Below, piece by piece: positions 1 through 10,403 of a stretch of DNA of 62,137 nucleotides; the stretch's first letter is position 1; each line of letters starts with the position of its first letter. The notes below the pieces were generated by a model. It was given only the letters and a program-made list of their open reading frames with translations, was not told where the DNA came from and did not search any database. The DNA is taken from the NCBI GenBank assembly GCA_027575805.1, contig JANBPU010000097.1, positions 1 through 62,137 of the forward strand, in the 5' to 3' direction. A program made the translations under genes and the position numbers. Source of the DNA: Mycoemilia scoparia. Taxonomy: Eukaryota; Kickxellomycota; Kickxellomycetes; Kickxellales; Kickxellaceae.

Positions 1-76
1 AACCAACCAACCAACCAACCAACCAACCAACCAACCAACCAACCAACCAACCAACCAACCAACCAACCAACCAACC
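1..76. repeat. (AACC)n tetranucleotide microsatellite
   Basis: The window opens with 19 uninterrupted AACC units, and AT-rich sequence follows at once. It could be a plain microsatellite where the assembly stopped. A telomere-like tract is less likely, because most fungal telomeres are TTAGGG-type. Short related CCAACCAACC runs also occur near 2270 in an intron, so the motif is not unique to the edge. Confidence 0.9.
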
Positions 77-308
77 AGCTCAACCACAACAGATAAAAAA
101 ATATACACTATTAAATCTATCTCTCCTCTCCTATACTCTCCAGTTAGTGAATGAATAAGAGCTTTTTTTGTTCTTTCATTATTTAAAGTTTATTATCAGA
201 TATATTTTGTTTCCGTTATCCCTCTATTTCTTTTTTATTTTCTATCTAATACACACACACCCATACGTCAGTAAAAACAAAATAGACTAATAGTAAAGTG
301 TGGCAAAA

Positions 309-904
309 ATGACTTCGTTTTACGATGAGGTTGAAATTGAAGACCTTGAATTCGACCAGACCAATGAAATATTTACTTACCCTTGTCCATGCGGAGACAA
401 ATTCCAAATAACCTTAGTAAGTAGTATATCATATCGATACATTAACTATTATCCTTCCTTCCTTCCTTTCTTCATTTGTATGCTGTTGTACATATATATA
501 TATATATGTATTAAGAAGAAAATACCTTTGCTGATATTATCTAATGATTGTGATGATGATAATTCATTCCCCTTACAAAATAATAACTACTATAATAATA
601 ACAACAATTATGATTATTGTTATTATGAATTCTTTAGGATCAGATAAAAGATGGAGAAGATGTTGCACATTGTCCAAGTTGTTCACTTATTATTCGAGTC
701 ATATATGATCCTGTAAGTAACCATTTATCTGTCTATCCTCCTCTCTCTCTCTCTCTCTCTCTCTCCACTAATATTGCCACTATTATGATATAAAATGAAA
801 TAATACTTAAAATTGTAAATCTGCTTTTATTATTATAGGACGATTATTTGGATGACGATGATACGGGATTCGAGATTGGTGCACCCATAGAAATCGTTGC
901 CTAA
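309..904 (+). CDS. DPH3: Diphthamide biosynthesis protein 3 (CSL zinc finger)
   Basis: Small electron-transfer/zinc protein that works with Dph1-Dph2 in the first step of diphthamide synthesis on elongation factor 2; it is also known as Kti11 for its Elongator link (family knowledge). There are three exons, 309-416, 638-712 and 839-904, joined in phase 0 with GTAAGT donors. They give 82 aa, the normal family length. The sequence shows the N-terminal [12 protein letters not shown] stretch, CPCGD in exon 1 and [10 protein letters not shown] in exon 2. These supply the four zinc cysteines. The C-terminus is acidic. The ATG at 309 is preferred over an in-frame GTG at 300. A simple-repeat-rich intron separates exons 1 and 2. 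Confidence 0.95.
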
Positions 905-1188
905 ATCTTTCTAAAACCCCCTCCCCCCTCTATCTTTCACTCACTCACTCTCTTTGAACTACTAAACTATTCTATCTTATTTTTTCTCTTTTTAAACTCT
1001 CTTGGCATTTACATACATTCACTCAATAGCATACTTTTTTCCCTGACTTTTCTTTTCCAACAATTTATTTTTCAAAAAAAAGATATATTTCTTGATGAAA
1101 TAGTCTAGTTGAGAAATGAACATTTTAAAATATTACAACATCTGTATAGCAAAGTGGCTGCTGCTACTGCGATAATTATCAATTGTTG

Positions 1189-2740
1189 TTAGTCATTGCT
1201 TTCTTTAATAGGTAAAACCAACATTCCAGACATCGCGGCTTCCAATAGATATTTTGAATGAATGTTTTGCGTATATCCTCCAACCGTCAAAACTGGATCC
1301 TTAAGTGCTTTAGCACGATAATACCTACACATACATATACATATATACACACACACATGTAATAACTTGCAGTCACCACATACCAACAACACCATCATAA
1401 TTATAATTTAGAAAGGCCATCTACAAGATACTTACCGATCTTGATATTGTGGTTTGATATTTACCCCAGAAATTGGTTTATAAGGTGAATACATCGGATC
1501 AAAGAATTCTGGGTAACGTTCCAAATCAGCCTGCTCTTCATCGATTGCCATAAGCCCATCGCTATCAACATCCATTCCGTTACTCAACCCCTGGTGCAAC
1601 TGGCTCAATCTGCTTCCAAGCCCTCTTCCACCAACACCACCATATTGAGACGAGCCTTGCTGGTGGCTGATCTTTTTGTTTAGTAGTTTTTCTTTTTCAG
1701 CCTTTTCTTTCATTTTCTTTTCAATTTCTGTTGCATCTTTATTAGATGTTGCCTATACACCAAACAAATAATATATAGCCAGTCATTGAGGCGACTCCCC
1801 CCCCCTCCCCCAATTTAAGCCAAATGTAAGCGTATTTCTGTACATGATTCAATACGATACTTACAAGCTCATTAATAAAACTCGATTTGGCTGATTTCTT
1901 GGCCTGTTCTTCTTTTCGAAGCCCTTCCAAATATGTTTTACGGTTTACGGCCTTATTTCGTTGTTCTTGTTCAAGTTGTAGCTGGGTCAACATTTTTTCT
2001 CTTTCCTATTCCCCCACACACGAACACCATTATCGTCATCATTATCATCATAATATAAAAAGCAAAGCATTTATAGAAACTGATAAATATATTTATATAA
2101 TATACAGCAGAAGCACCAAAACAACTGTAGCTTTTATTAATATAACTTACTATTAGGCTATTATTTTTTGTTATGGTTTCTCTATTCTTTTTCTCGTGTT
2201 CTTCGATAATACCTTCAGTTTCTTGGATATTAACATCATACGTCAAATTAAATACTATAGTCATCAACCAACCAACCAGCCGACCACAAAAAAATATTAT
2301 TGTCAATATCATCAATTCCCCATTCCAGCTTCCATCTCTCCACTAGCCAACAAACAAACAAACAAAGAAAAATACTTACCTAAATCTTCAATAAACTCCA
2401 AATAATCATTATAATCTCTCAAAGTCTTAAACTCATTCTGCCGTTTATTAAATGTTCTGGCTACTCGTTTACGTACTCGAATTTCCTTCTCCACCGTCAA
2501 GTCCTCAAATAATTGACGATAAAATGATCCCTTACGGATCACCAGCTGACAAACTGGACATTTAGCAGGCCCACTGCCAAATATACGCTCTACACAATCT
2601 TCACACAACCTGTGATGACATGAACTGACCAGGAATTTCATATCGGGGTTTAGGTATCGGTTACTTTGGCAGACTGGACATAGTTCTTCGGAATCGTAGG
2701 CAGGAATATCTTGGTTGGTACCAGCTGTTAAACTAGCCAT
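1189..2740 (-). CDS. TFB3: TFIIH / CDK-activating kinase assembly factor MAT1 (Tfb3), RING finger
   Basis: Subunit that bridges the kinase module (CDK7/Kin28 and cyclin H) to core TFIIH, in transcription initiation and nucleotide-excision repair. Five exons on the minus strand: 2740-2380, 2254-2151, 2005-1865, 1752-1436 and 1324-1189. All junctions keep frame and give about 352 aa; family members are usually 310-320 aa. An N-terminal C3HC4 RING is visible at residues about 21-65 (CPVCQSN, SSCHHRLCEDCV, KCPVCQL). A MAT1-like coiled coil follows (VFNLTYDVN, then an EE/KK-rich helix). The C-terminal part has the hydrophobic GGYT...LEAAMSGM ending. A Gly/Gln-rich linker in exon 4 explains the extra length. 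The 3' end faces DPH3 convergently. Confidence 0.93.
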
Positions 2741-2923
2741 ATTAATTATGATCGAGTGGTTGGAAATGAATAAGTGGTGTGGTTGTAAACATGCTGTTTA
2801 GAAAATGAGAATTTGACTTTGTAGTAAATATGTTCTGTGGTTGATATATACTATACTTATGGGTATTTAATTTAATTGTGTAGCAAAGATGTTGATTCTT
2901 ATAGGTAAGGAAAGCAAAAAATG

Positions 2924-2996
2924 TGGGGAGTGAGAGACTTGAACTCTCAACCTTTAGCTTTGGAGGCTACTGCGCTACCAATTGCGCCAACCCCCC
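2924..2996 (-). tRNA. tRNA-Trp (CCA)
   Basis: Folds as a cloverleaf on the minus strand. The acceptor GGGGGGU pairs with ACUCCCC, with one G-U. The D-stem is GCGC/GCGC, and the anticodon loop CUCCAAA has CCA at 34-36. The T-arm is GAGAG-UUCAAGU-CUCUC. The outermost anticodon-stem pair is a G-A mismatch. No intron is present. A T6 run follows immediately downstream on the minus strand as the Pol III terminator. Confidence 0.93.
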
Positions 2997-3200
2997 TTTT
3001 TTGAAAATTTGAAAATAAAGCTAAATTGTTAATCCTATAAAATGAGCTTATATTTTCTCTGCATTTCTTCCATTATTTATTGCTTCAACCTTGTTTATAT
3101 CATCTATTCAAAATTAATACTCGTTTTCTAAAATTATACAATACAAAAAAATAAAAATAAAACTACCATTACATCACAATAAACCATCATTATAATCATA

Positions 3201-5336
3201 CTAATTTTCTTCTTCAGGAGACTGGGCTACTCTTTGAACTCCCTCAGAACTCGGCAAATGATTAGTTATCATCATCATCTCATTTTGATTATAATATAAT
3301 CTTTCCGGCCCAAATACACGTCTATACATTTTTCGTTCCTTTTTGCCAAGCAGCAAATATGCAGCAAAATAAAATTTAAGCTTGGCTTTCGTGGTTTTAA
3401 AATTTGGTAACAATAGACTCAATCTACCACCCCCACCACTACCAATATTCTCTTCAGGATTAATTATTATTTTGGCCGTAAACTCTCGAAGTTTTAGAAA
3501 TGCCAGTTCAATTTCTCCATAAGATCTTGTCACCTCTCCTCCTCCTCCATTATCAACAACATTATCATTACGACCAAATTGATCAATCAATGTATCATCG
3601 CCATATCTTCTTTTGCCAACACCCATGAAATTCTTCTCACTAGACACAATATCATCATTACCAATATCAACACTCAATGATACAGTATTACTCCGCCTTC
3701 CAGGGTACGGATTAGAAACTCGATTACACGGAATCGACTGTCTTTCACAAGAAAACGCATCAGTAAAACTAGCTTTTCGAAACCTTGTTTTCATGTTATC
3801 ATCATCTCCAAAACTTTCCATAATTAATTCTCGGCACGGTATATACAGGTACTTGAAGATCATGACCTTTCGTGCACTTTGAAGAGTCTCTTTTATCACA
3901 GTATCCGTGTAGAATGGAATTGCCTGCAGTATTGCTTGTGAAATAAACATCGCATCGGCAAGATCATGGATCCATTCATGGGTTTCTTGGGTATCTCGAG
4001 ATCCAACTGAATAGGCAACTACCTCGAGAAAAAAACTAGGCATCGGGGATAATGGGATCCAGAGCAGTCGCAACAAAAGTGGGGCTATTATTCGGTATTT
4101 GGTCCGCATTTCGTGGACTGTGTACCTGTAATGTATCGCCCAGACTGAGATTTTTTGGTAAATTGATTGTAGCAATTGTTTGGGTTTGTCCCAACTTGTT
4201 GTTTGGTGCCGTTGATGCTGTTGCTGCTGTTGTTGAGTTTGTGGGTGGGGTTGGTGATAATTGGGATAGATTTGACTTTCATGGAATTGCTGATAATTGT
4301 CTTGCCAAGCAGTACTAATGGCTTCTTCTTGCTGAGGCAGTGATATGCTTCTCTGGATGTCCATTAAAAATGATCTGCCAGTGATTCCAGGTGCGGCATT
4401 TGGTGGATAGCCTTGTTGTTGTTGCTGTTGCTCTTGCTGGCGTAGTAGCAGTCTTGCTTGCTGAGTTGAAGGATTTGTATGTATGTTAGTCAATATGATT
4501 CGTGTGTTAATAAATGGACGTTGTTGTAGTGCTTGTTGTGGAATAAGTGCTAATTTAGGTGTTTGTATAGCAACATGTTGGTTAACCTGGTCAATTATTG
4601 CTTTATGCTTAAGCTGCTGTAAGGGCAGGGGTACGCTCTCAAGATTATCCAATGTATGTCTTTCTTCTTTCAAAACCATCATCCTGGTTCTAAAGACATG
4701 GATTAGTATGTGAGAAATCGAAACAAGCGACGCAACAATGCCAACCAAAGAATAAACAAAACCACGAGGCCATACCAATCCATAGGGTAAGGGATTAGCG
4801 ATGGTGTAACCAAAGCAATAATCGTCTATTATAACATCAGGCTGCGTCTTTACGGATAAAGCAACGATTGGCGCTGTAATAGCTACTATCAAACTAACCA
4901 GATAATAGCAGGGCTCGAGTCTTTGAGTATTTCGGACATTAAAGCATATTACTAGTTGCAAATTTAATGCAACTGTAAAGGATAACCAGGTAGTAAAATT
5001 TCGAGTCATCATTAATACCCAAAATACAGTCTGGCAACTGTACCCCGACGAATAAACTGTTGCAAATAAATAGCCAAGGATTGTTTGAGCAATATTGGAT
5101 ATACTTATAACAACCATTTGGCGAATTGGAATTCGATTAATGTTGGATGGATAGTTTAGCCACAAATATAAATAAATTATTGGAATCCATATGATTGTTG
5201 CCAAGGTCACTGAGCTGGCCGTAATAATGATGGCTGTGTAGCCTGCAGATGGTCTTCCTAGCCCTGGTGGCAATATTTGAACTTGTCTTCGTGTAAGACT
5301 CGTAACAGCGCTTGATAGTTGTTGAGTCTCTATCAT
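3201..5336 (-). CDS. Seven-transmembrane receptor-like protein, copy 1 (Git3/cAMP-receptor type)
   Basis: Likely plasma-membrane G-protein-coupled receptor; the ligand is unknown. Single 711-aa exon. Five hydrophobic segments lie in the first 230 residues: about 35-60, 70-95, 100-130, 143-165 and 185-215. A long Gln-rich third loop follows (poly-Q near residues 300 and 370). Two more segments lie at about 415-440 and 455-475, then a cytoplasmic tail. This 5+2 layout with a huge third intracellular loop is typical of fungal Git3/GPR1-like receptors. Segments such as LYLWLNYP, PIRQMVVISISNI and LPYG(L/I)VWPR are shared with the genes at 6020-7973 and 13999-15879. It is the most divergent of the three. 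Family assignment is by topology and motif, not by search. Confidence 0.75.
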   Translation of the reverse strand: MIETQQLSSAVTSLTRRQVQILPPGLGRPSAGYTAIIITASSVTLATIIWIPIIYLYLWLNYPSNINRIPIRQMVVISISNIAQTILGYLFATVYSSGYSCQTVFWVLMMTRNFTTWLSFTVALNLQLVICFNVRNTQRLEPCYYLVSLIVAITAPIVALSVKTQPDVIIDDYCFGYTIANPLPYGLVWPRGFVYSLVGIVASLVSISHILIHVFRTRMMVLKEERHTLDNLESVPLPLQQLKHKAIIDQVNQHVAIQTPKLALIPQQALQQRPFINTRIILTNIHTNPSTQQARLLLRQQEQQQQQQGYPPNAAPGITGRSFLMDIQRSISLPQQEEAISTAWQDNYQQFHESQIYPNYHQPHPQTQQQQQQHQRHQTTSWDKPKQLLQSIYQKISVWAIHYRYTVHEMRTKYRIIAPLLLRLLWIPLSPMPSFFLEVVAYSVGSRDTQETHEWIHDLADAMFISQAILQAIPFYTDTVIKETLQSARKVMIFKYLYIPCRELIMESFGDDDNMKTRFRKASFTDAFSCERQSIPCNRVSNPYPGRRSNTVSLSVDIGNDDIVSSEKNFMGVGKRRYGDDTLIDQFGRNDNVVDNGGGGEVTRSYGEIELAFLKLREFTAKIIINPEENIGSGGGGRLSLLLPNFKTTKAKLKFYFAAYLLLGKKERKMYRRVFGPERLYYNQNEMMMITNHLPSSEGVQRVAQSPEEEN

Positions 5337-5860
5337 ACCTTTTGGTAAAAGTAGAGAGCTGTAAACGCCTGCCTTTATATGGTATTATTATACATTAACA
5401 ATGACTATAAAACAAAAAGATAGAATGTAATATTACAAGCTATCATTGCCTTGTGGATTGTGTTTCAAGGAATAGTAATTGTATTTCCTACAGTAGCTTA
5501 TTATTCTATGATTAGTATAATTGATAGATGTTCTCAAGCAGAGAATGGAATTAAATAGCCATTTGAAACAAACCTTGGAACTGAAACCCGGCCCAACAAC
5601 AGTATTTAATGGTCAATACTTTAGCCTAAGCGGTGAATATTCTGCCCACAAAAGCTGGAGGAATATGAAGGGCAGTAAAAAACAGTCTAGCATGGCAAAA
5701 ATATCTGGAAAACTCGGCTAATAGTATTTACTCCATGAAAACTGTTAAAGAATCTCGCAGTTATTATATATTTACTGAATAGGTAATTATATTGGGTACA
5801 TATGTACGCCCTTATGATATTAAAAATACAATAGTGCAGGTTTCAGTTAAAAATTACCAA
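5337..5860. other. Intergenic/upstream region of receptor copy 1
   Basis: No convincing gene. Around 5560-5610 it retains a diverged match to the sequence upstream of receptor copies 2 and 3 (around 8205-8250 and 16115-16160, the 'gaaacaaa-cc-tggaactgaaac' stretch). This suggests all three genes share an ancestral 5' flank, where regulatory signals may lie. A 66-codon frame at 5521-5721 lies over this region and has no coding features. Confidence 0.5.
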
Positions 5861-5980
5861 ATGTGTTATTATTTTTGAAGGGTGGCCATTTACTAACAGA
5901 TGGTGATCACCAATTTGGCTGTGTTTGCCCCTATAATCGTTGGCCACCAAAAGTCACCCTTCAAAAGTTATGATCCAAAT
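5861..5980. mobile_element. MITE-like element, family 1
   Basis: About 120 bp with complementary ends (TTATTATTTTTGAAGGGTG... and ...CACCCTTCAAAAGTTATGATCC). The core reads TTTGGCTGTGTTTGCCCCTATAATC, with GGCCACCAAAAGT on one side and a variant arm (CATTTACTAACAG) on the other. It has no coding capacity. It lies 40 bp beyond the stop codon of receptor copy 2. Confidence 0.8.
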
Positions 5981-6019
5981 TAGGTAATAAAAAAGACGAA
6001 TTTAAATTTTAGAGATTTT

Positions 6020-7973
6020 CTAATTATTATGGTCTCTTGGATTGCCTCTATTTGGCCCAAAAACCATTTTATATACTTGTCTCTCGCCTCGAGTAAGCAG
6101 CACGTAACGAACAAGATAGAACTTGAGCCTGTACTTTATATTCTTGAATCTTGGAATAAGAGAAGCCTGTCTCCTGCCATCGCCACCTCCAATCCCAGCT
6201 GTAAACTTCCAAAGATCCAAAAAAGCCCTTTCAACTTCACCAGGAAGCTTTTTGGTATCAGTACCACTTTCAGCCTGTGTGGTGCCAGCACCAGCACCAA
6301 CTCTGCCTCTGTTACTTGACACCATGCTTTTTATACTATGCTTGGTTCTAGTAATGCGAACCCGAGCACTGGGGATTTCTTGACTCTCGCGAGAAAATAC
6401 ATTTGTATAGGTTGCTTTTCGAAACTGGGCCTTTCCGTCATCATCGTTTCCAAAGCTCTCCATAATCAGCTCACGATTTGGTTTGTAAAGGTATTTGAAT
6501 ATTAGAGCCTTTCGTGCTGCCTTTAAGGTACTGATTATTACTGTATCAGTATAGAATGGATATGCTTGGATTATGGCTTGACTAAAAAATATCGCATCAG
6601 CCGTGTCACGAACCCATTTATGTATCTTTGCTTTGTCGTGTGCAGCAATATAAAAGGCAACAGTTTCGACAATAAAACTTACCATAGGAGCAAGTGGAAC
6701 CCAAAGCAGTCTTAATAGCAGGGGGCTGATTATTCGATATCTTTCCCTCGCTTCTTTTATTGTTTCTATTGGGTACACTATCCAGCTGGATATCTTTTGT
6801 TTGGTTGAACTCAGGAATCGTTTTATTCTGTTTGAAATTGTTGGCTGTTGTTCTTGACCAATTTGAATATCTTGGGGTTGCCAAATTTCATATTGCTGTG
6901 CGTAATCCTGTTCTTGACGTCTAATTATCGTGTCTTTATGGATATGGAATAATGCTGGTCTCTCTCTCGTTAAAGAATGTCTGAGTTGCTGATACACAGG
7001 TCCTGGTCGTTGAACTGGCATGCTTCTTTGGGTGGCAATTGTGGATACTCTATCAATGGCCGTAGTGGTATAATGTTGATAAGCCTGCTGCCCCATTTGC
7101 CTATTTAATAAATTTATTCGGCTATCCAGCAGTGAAGACTTTCTATCAATTAGTGAATGCCCTGCTTTCCGGGGAATAAGCGCTGTTTTAGGAGCTTTTA
7201 TAGCAACATCCTCGTTAACCTGGTCAATAATCGATCTATACCCAAGTTGCTGCCGATGCTCTTCCTCCCCACCTTCAGATGTATCTAATGTTTGTCTTTC
7301 CACTCTTATTATCGCCATCCTGGTTTTAAAGACATATACTACTATATATGTAATTGAAACAACTGATGCGACAATGCCTGCAAGAGCATAAGCAAAGCCA
7401 CGAGGCCAGATTATCCCGTATGGTAGTGGGTTAATTACTGTCAGGGTATAACAAAAATCACTTATAACAACATCCGGCCGTGGATCTATGGTTAGTGTAA
7501 GAATGAGCGGTATGAGGCCTATCAAAAAGGGAACTGCATAGTAGTAGGGCTCGAGCTTTCGAGTATCTCGAACTTTGTGACATATTACTAGCTGCAAATT
7601 TAGAACTACCGTGAATGAAATCCAAGTTGAAAAGCTTCGAGACATAGACAATATCCAAAACATAACACGGCAACTATCCCCATCATTCCATACAGTTGCA
7701 AAAAAAATAGCCAAAGAAGGAGCGTATGATATTTGATATACTGATAACAACCATCTGACGAATCGGTATACGATTGACATTGGCTGGATAGTTGAGCCAC
7801 AAGTACAGGTAAATAAGTGGAATCCATGTAATTATTCCTAGGGATATTGAACAAGCCACAATAGCAGGCACCCTGTAGTCTGCTCCTGGCGGTTGTGGTC
7901 CTGGTGATCGTGTATCAACTGCCTGTCTTCGTATTAAGCTGTTGACAGTGGCTATGAGTGGGGCCACTACCAT
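6020..7973 (-). CDS. Seven-transmembrane receptor-like protein, copy 2 (frameshifted; possible pseudogene)
   Basis: Paralogue of the receptor genes at 3201 and 13999, about 650 aa if continuous. The start at 7973 (MVVAPLIATVNS) matches copy 3. The frame runs through TM1 and TM2 and then breaks at a run of eight A (7700-7707 on the + strand). Copy 3 has seven bases there (aattaaa), so this is a +1 insertion. Reading resumes in the next frame (ATVWNDGDSC...) and is open to 6020. It carries TM3-TM7 and the conserved tail (KYLYKPNRELIMESF). The single homopolymer indel could be a sequencing error or a recent inactivation. The rest is undamaged, including a third loop that differs strongly from copy 3. 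Confidence 0.72.
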
Positions 7974-8440
7974 CCTTTTGACAGAAATAGGGTAACAGAA
8001 AGGACAGTCTTAATGCAATATACATAGATAATACTTTTATTAGACGCACCGCTAAAATGAAGATGAGATGAGATGTAATGGCTGCTGTGATCCAAGCTAA
8101 TCTGTTTCAAACTAAATTCTCTGCCTGCGTATTATGTTTATTCAGCCCATTTTTGATTGGTCTAATCGTATAATTCTATCAGGTGATGAGTGTGACTAAA
8201 GATATCATCTGAAACAAAACCTGGAACTGAAACTCTGCTCAAGGACTCTTTATCCAGAAACTAGGCATTGTTTTTGATCGTTGATGATCCGAATTCGGCT
8301 ATTGAGAATATGGGTAATAATTTTTGAAGGGTGAAAGTTTACTAGTAAAACTGGACATCCATTTGGCTGTGATTCCCCTATAATCATTAGTCACCAAAAT
8401 TTATCCTTCAAAAATTATTACCCATATCAACAAGTTCTAA
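7974..8440. repeat. Duplicated upstream flank of receptor copy 2 (pair with 15880-16340)
   Basis: Near-identical to 15880-16340 base for base, for example 'cagaaaggac-gtcttaatgcaa' and 'gatgagatgagat' in both. It continues through an embedded MITE at the same position. This is the promoter-side flank of a segmental duplication that carried the receptor gene with it. Confidence 0.85.
8310..8425. mobile_element. MITE-like element, family 1
   Basis: TGGGTAATAATTTTTGAAGG at one end and its complement at the other, flanked by TA on both sides. Inner arms are of the 'ACTAGTAAAACTGGACATCC' and 'GTCACCAAAATTT' types around the core TTTGGCTGTGATTcCCCTATAATC. It occupies the same site as the copy at 16216 and so predates the receptor duplication. 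Confidence 0.85.
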
Positions 8441-10403
8441 TGGCTTTTAATTTCATATTTCTAGACCTAAATTATCGTGACCACAAATATTATTGGCTTT
8501 CATTGTAATCCATTTTATTATTTTAGCAATTATTAGTGACCAAAATGATTCCAGATAAAAGATTCATCAATCTATATTTCTTTTGGGAGTTTAAAAATAT
8601 AGTTTATGTTTTTAATTAAAAGCTAGCAGAGTGGAAATATAAAACAACTGCTTTTCTACAAATATATATTTATATATGTGGTAAGATTACACTATGTATC
8701 GGGTGTAGAATAGAAGGGAATATAGACCCTTAGATTTAAGCCCAATTAGCAGCCATCTGAGATATATTCAACTCTTGGGGGGAGAGACTCTTTTTGTCTA
8801 AGCAATTGAGATTTCTGACCATATTGTTACAACTATTATATTTGACAAGAGTTAACAACACACTACGCACATATCAAATAAAGAAAAAAGAGAGAAAAGA
8901 AAAATAAAGGCAAAAAATCGATTTCATTTACGTCTTTGGATGTGTAAACAATCTACTAAATAATAAAGTTGCAAATTAATGGCCATAAAGAGACCATCGC
9001 TTGTCCTTGGCAAACAGGAAACACTGATATTTGGTAAGCGTGTTGAAACTGTAGCAGTAGTCTGTGTTAATGAATAGGGCGGCGATAAAAGTAGTGGTGG
9101 TGCTACTTTGCTTGCTGTTGTATAATTGGCAGTATACAGAGAAGCATAGGCGGATTGTTGCTATTCGTTTGTTTGTTTAATCACATATAGCTGGTATTTC
9201 TTTGATAAACAACGACAGAGGTTAGGGTAGAGAGGTAAGGAGATTCGATAAAATGGTTAATAAGGCAACTGACTGGCTGCTACTCCTTATGATCTCTCTC
9301 TCTCTTTTTACAAAGATATCGTCAGTGGGCTGTGATGTTTGTAGAGGTCAATTGCTATGAAAGTGGTGTCTTGGTGCTTGCTTAGCCATTGTGTATCTTT
9401 GGTGGCTACAGGAATGACATGCGTAGCTTTTGTTGATGGAGAAAATAGTGCAGATAAAGGGTTGGGTATATTGTAATGTTTAGGCGATGTTTTGAATTGG
9501 AAATTGCATTGGTTTAATTCTTGCTAATTGAGGCCTTGACAATGGCAGAACCAACGACAACAACAACGCATATAGCGACAGCAAAAAGAACTACGATCAT
9601 TGTTTAGTAGTGTAAGCTTATAAAAGATATAAATAAATATATTTATAAACCAAAGGTAAAGAGATAGAGAGAGAGAGAGTCTGGGGGGTATGTAGAATGT
9701 AAAAAGACAGTAATTATATTAACAGCTTATGATAGGCTTCAGATATGATTAAGTAAGCAAACAAATTATATGCCTTAGGATTGGCCACCTTGAAATGTTA
9801 TGGTATTTGTTTTGCTTCCATAAAATATTATTAGAAAAAGTCTTTTCTGAGCCAAATCCGAATGTCGCAAATTATAGGGAAATGTATATAAATTCTTTTA
9901 TTGAGACATTCTCTGCCAACAAGCACTCTAAATGTTACTCGGAGAAAGGTGATGCTGTGTTTGTTAGTCGGCAAAAGTAACAAATACAGATATTAATATA
10001 TTAGGTGCACTCTTTGTAAACAGGTCACAGATATTTTTGTACTCTTTGGGCCAAGAGGGTTGTTATGTATGCTTTAAAGGACATGTGGGAGAAGCTTGTG
10101 TTTCGGTTGAGATAAAATCACTTTGACAAATGCTTCCTGTTCTTGGAAGAAGATCCTCCGCCATTTGAGTAAGCCGATAGGGATCTTGAAAAGGAGCTCT
10201 ACAGTGGTTTGGCCCACACATACGCACACATAATTGTTAGTACAAATGGACTGACCAGACACATAGTGAAACTGCCCCAACAGGCTTAAAACCCACCTTG
10301 TGTAATGATGATCTGTTTGAACTTCCTCCATAAGCTATGTATGAATATTTAATAAAAGCAAATTCCAACATTTAATACCCAGCAACTATCCAATAAGCTG
10401 AAA
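8441..10403. other. Long intergenic stretch, mostly without recognisable genes
   Basis: AT-rich, with simple repeats (GA runs near 9665-9680, ATATAT near 8665). The only candidate is the tiny hydrophobic ORF at 9514-9600. Open frames at 9795-9980 and 10074-10331 show no recognisable domain or codon signal. A minus-strand 3' UTR of SGF11 probably reaches in from the right. Confidence 0.5.
9514..9600 (-). CDS. Possible 28-aa single-pass membrane peptide
   Basis: ATG at 9600 opens a 28-codon frame. It is a hydrophobic helix (MIVVLFAVAICVVVVV) ending in a short Lys-containing tail (KASISKN). Upstream on the same strand is an AT-rich stretch with TATA-like sequence after a GA/CT-rich tract. Size and layout resemble tiny ER membrane subunits such as Ost4, but the sequence does not match one I know. 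It could be chance. It has no intron in this frame, though exons upstream cannot be excluded. Confidence 0.25.
   Translation of the reverse strand: MIVVLFAVAICVVVVVGSAIVKASISKN

Noticed and set aside
5521..5721. 66-codon frame upstream of receptor copy 1
   Set aside because: It overlaps the duplicated 5' flank, and the corresponding positions in the other two flanks are not open.
10074..10331. 85-codon minus-strand frame downstream of SGF11
   Set aside because: No continuity with the SGF11 exons and no recognisable motif. The VCVCVG segment comes from a CA/TG microsatellite.
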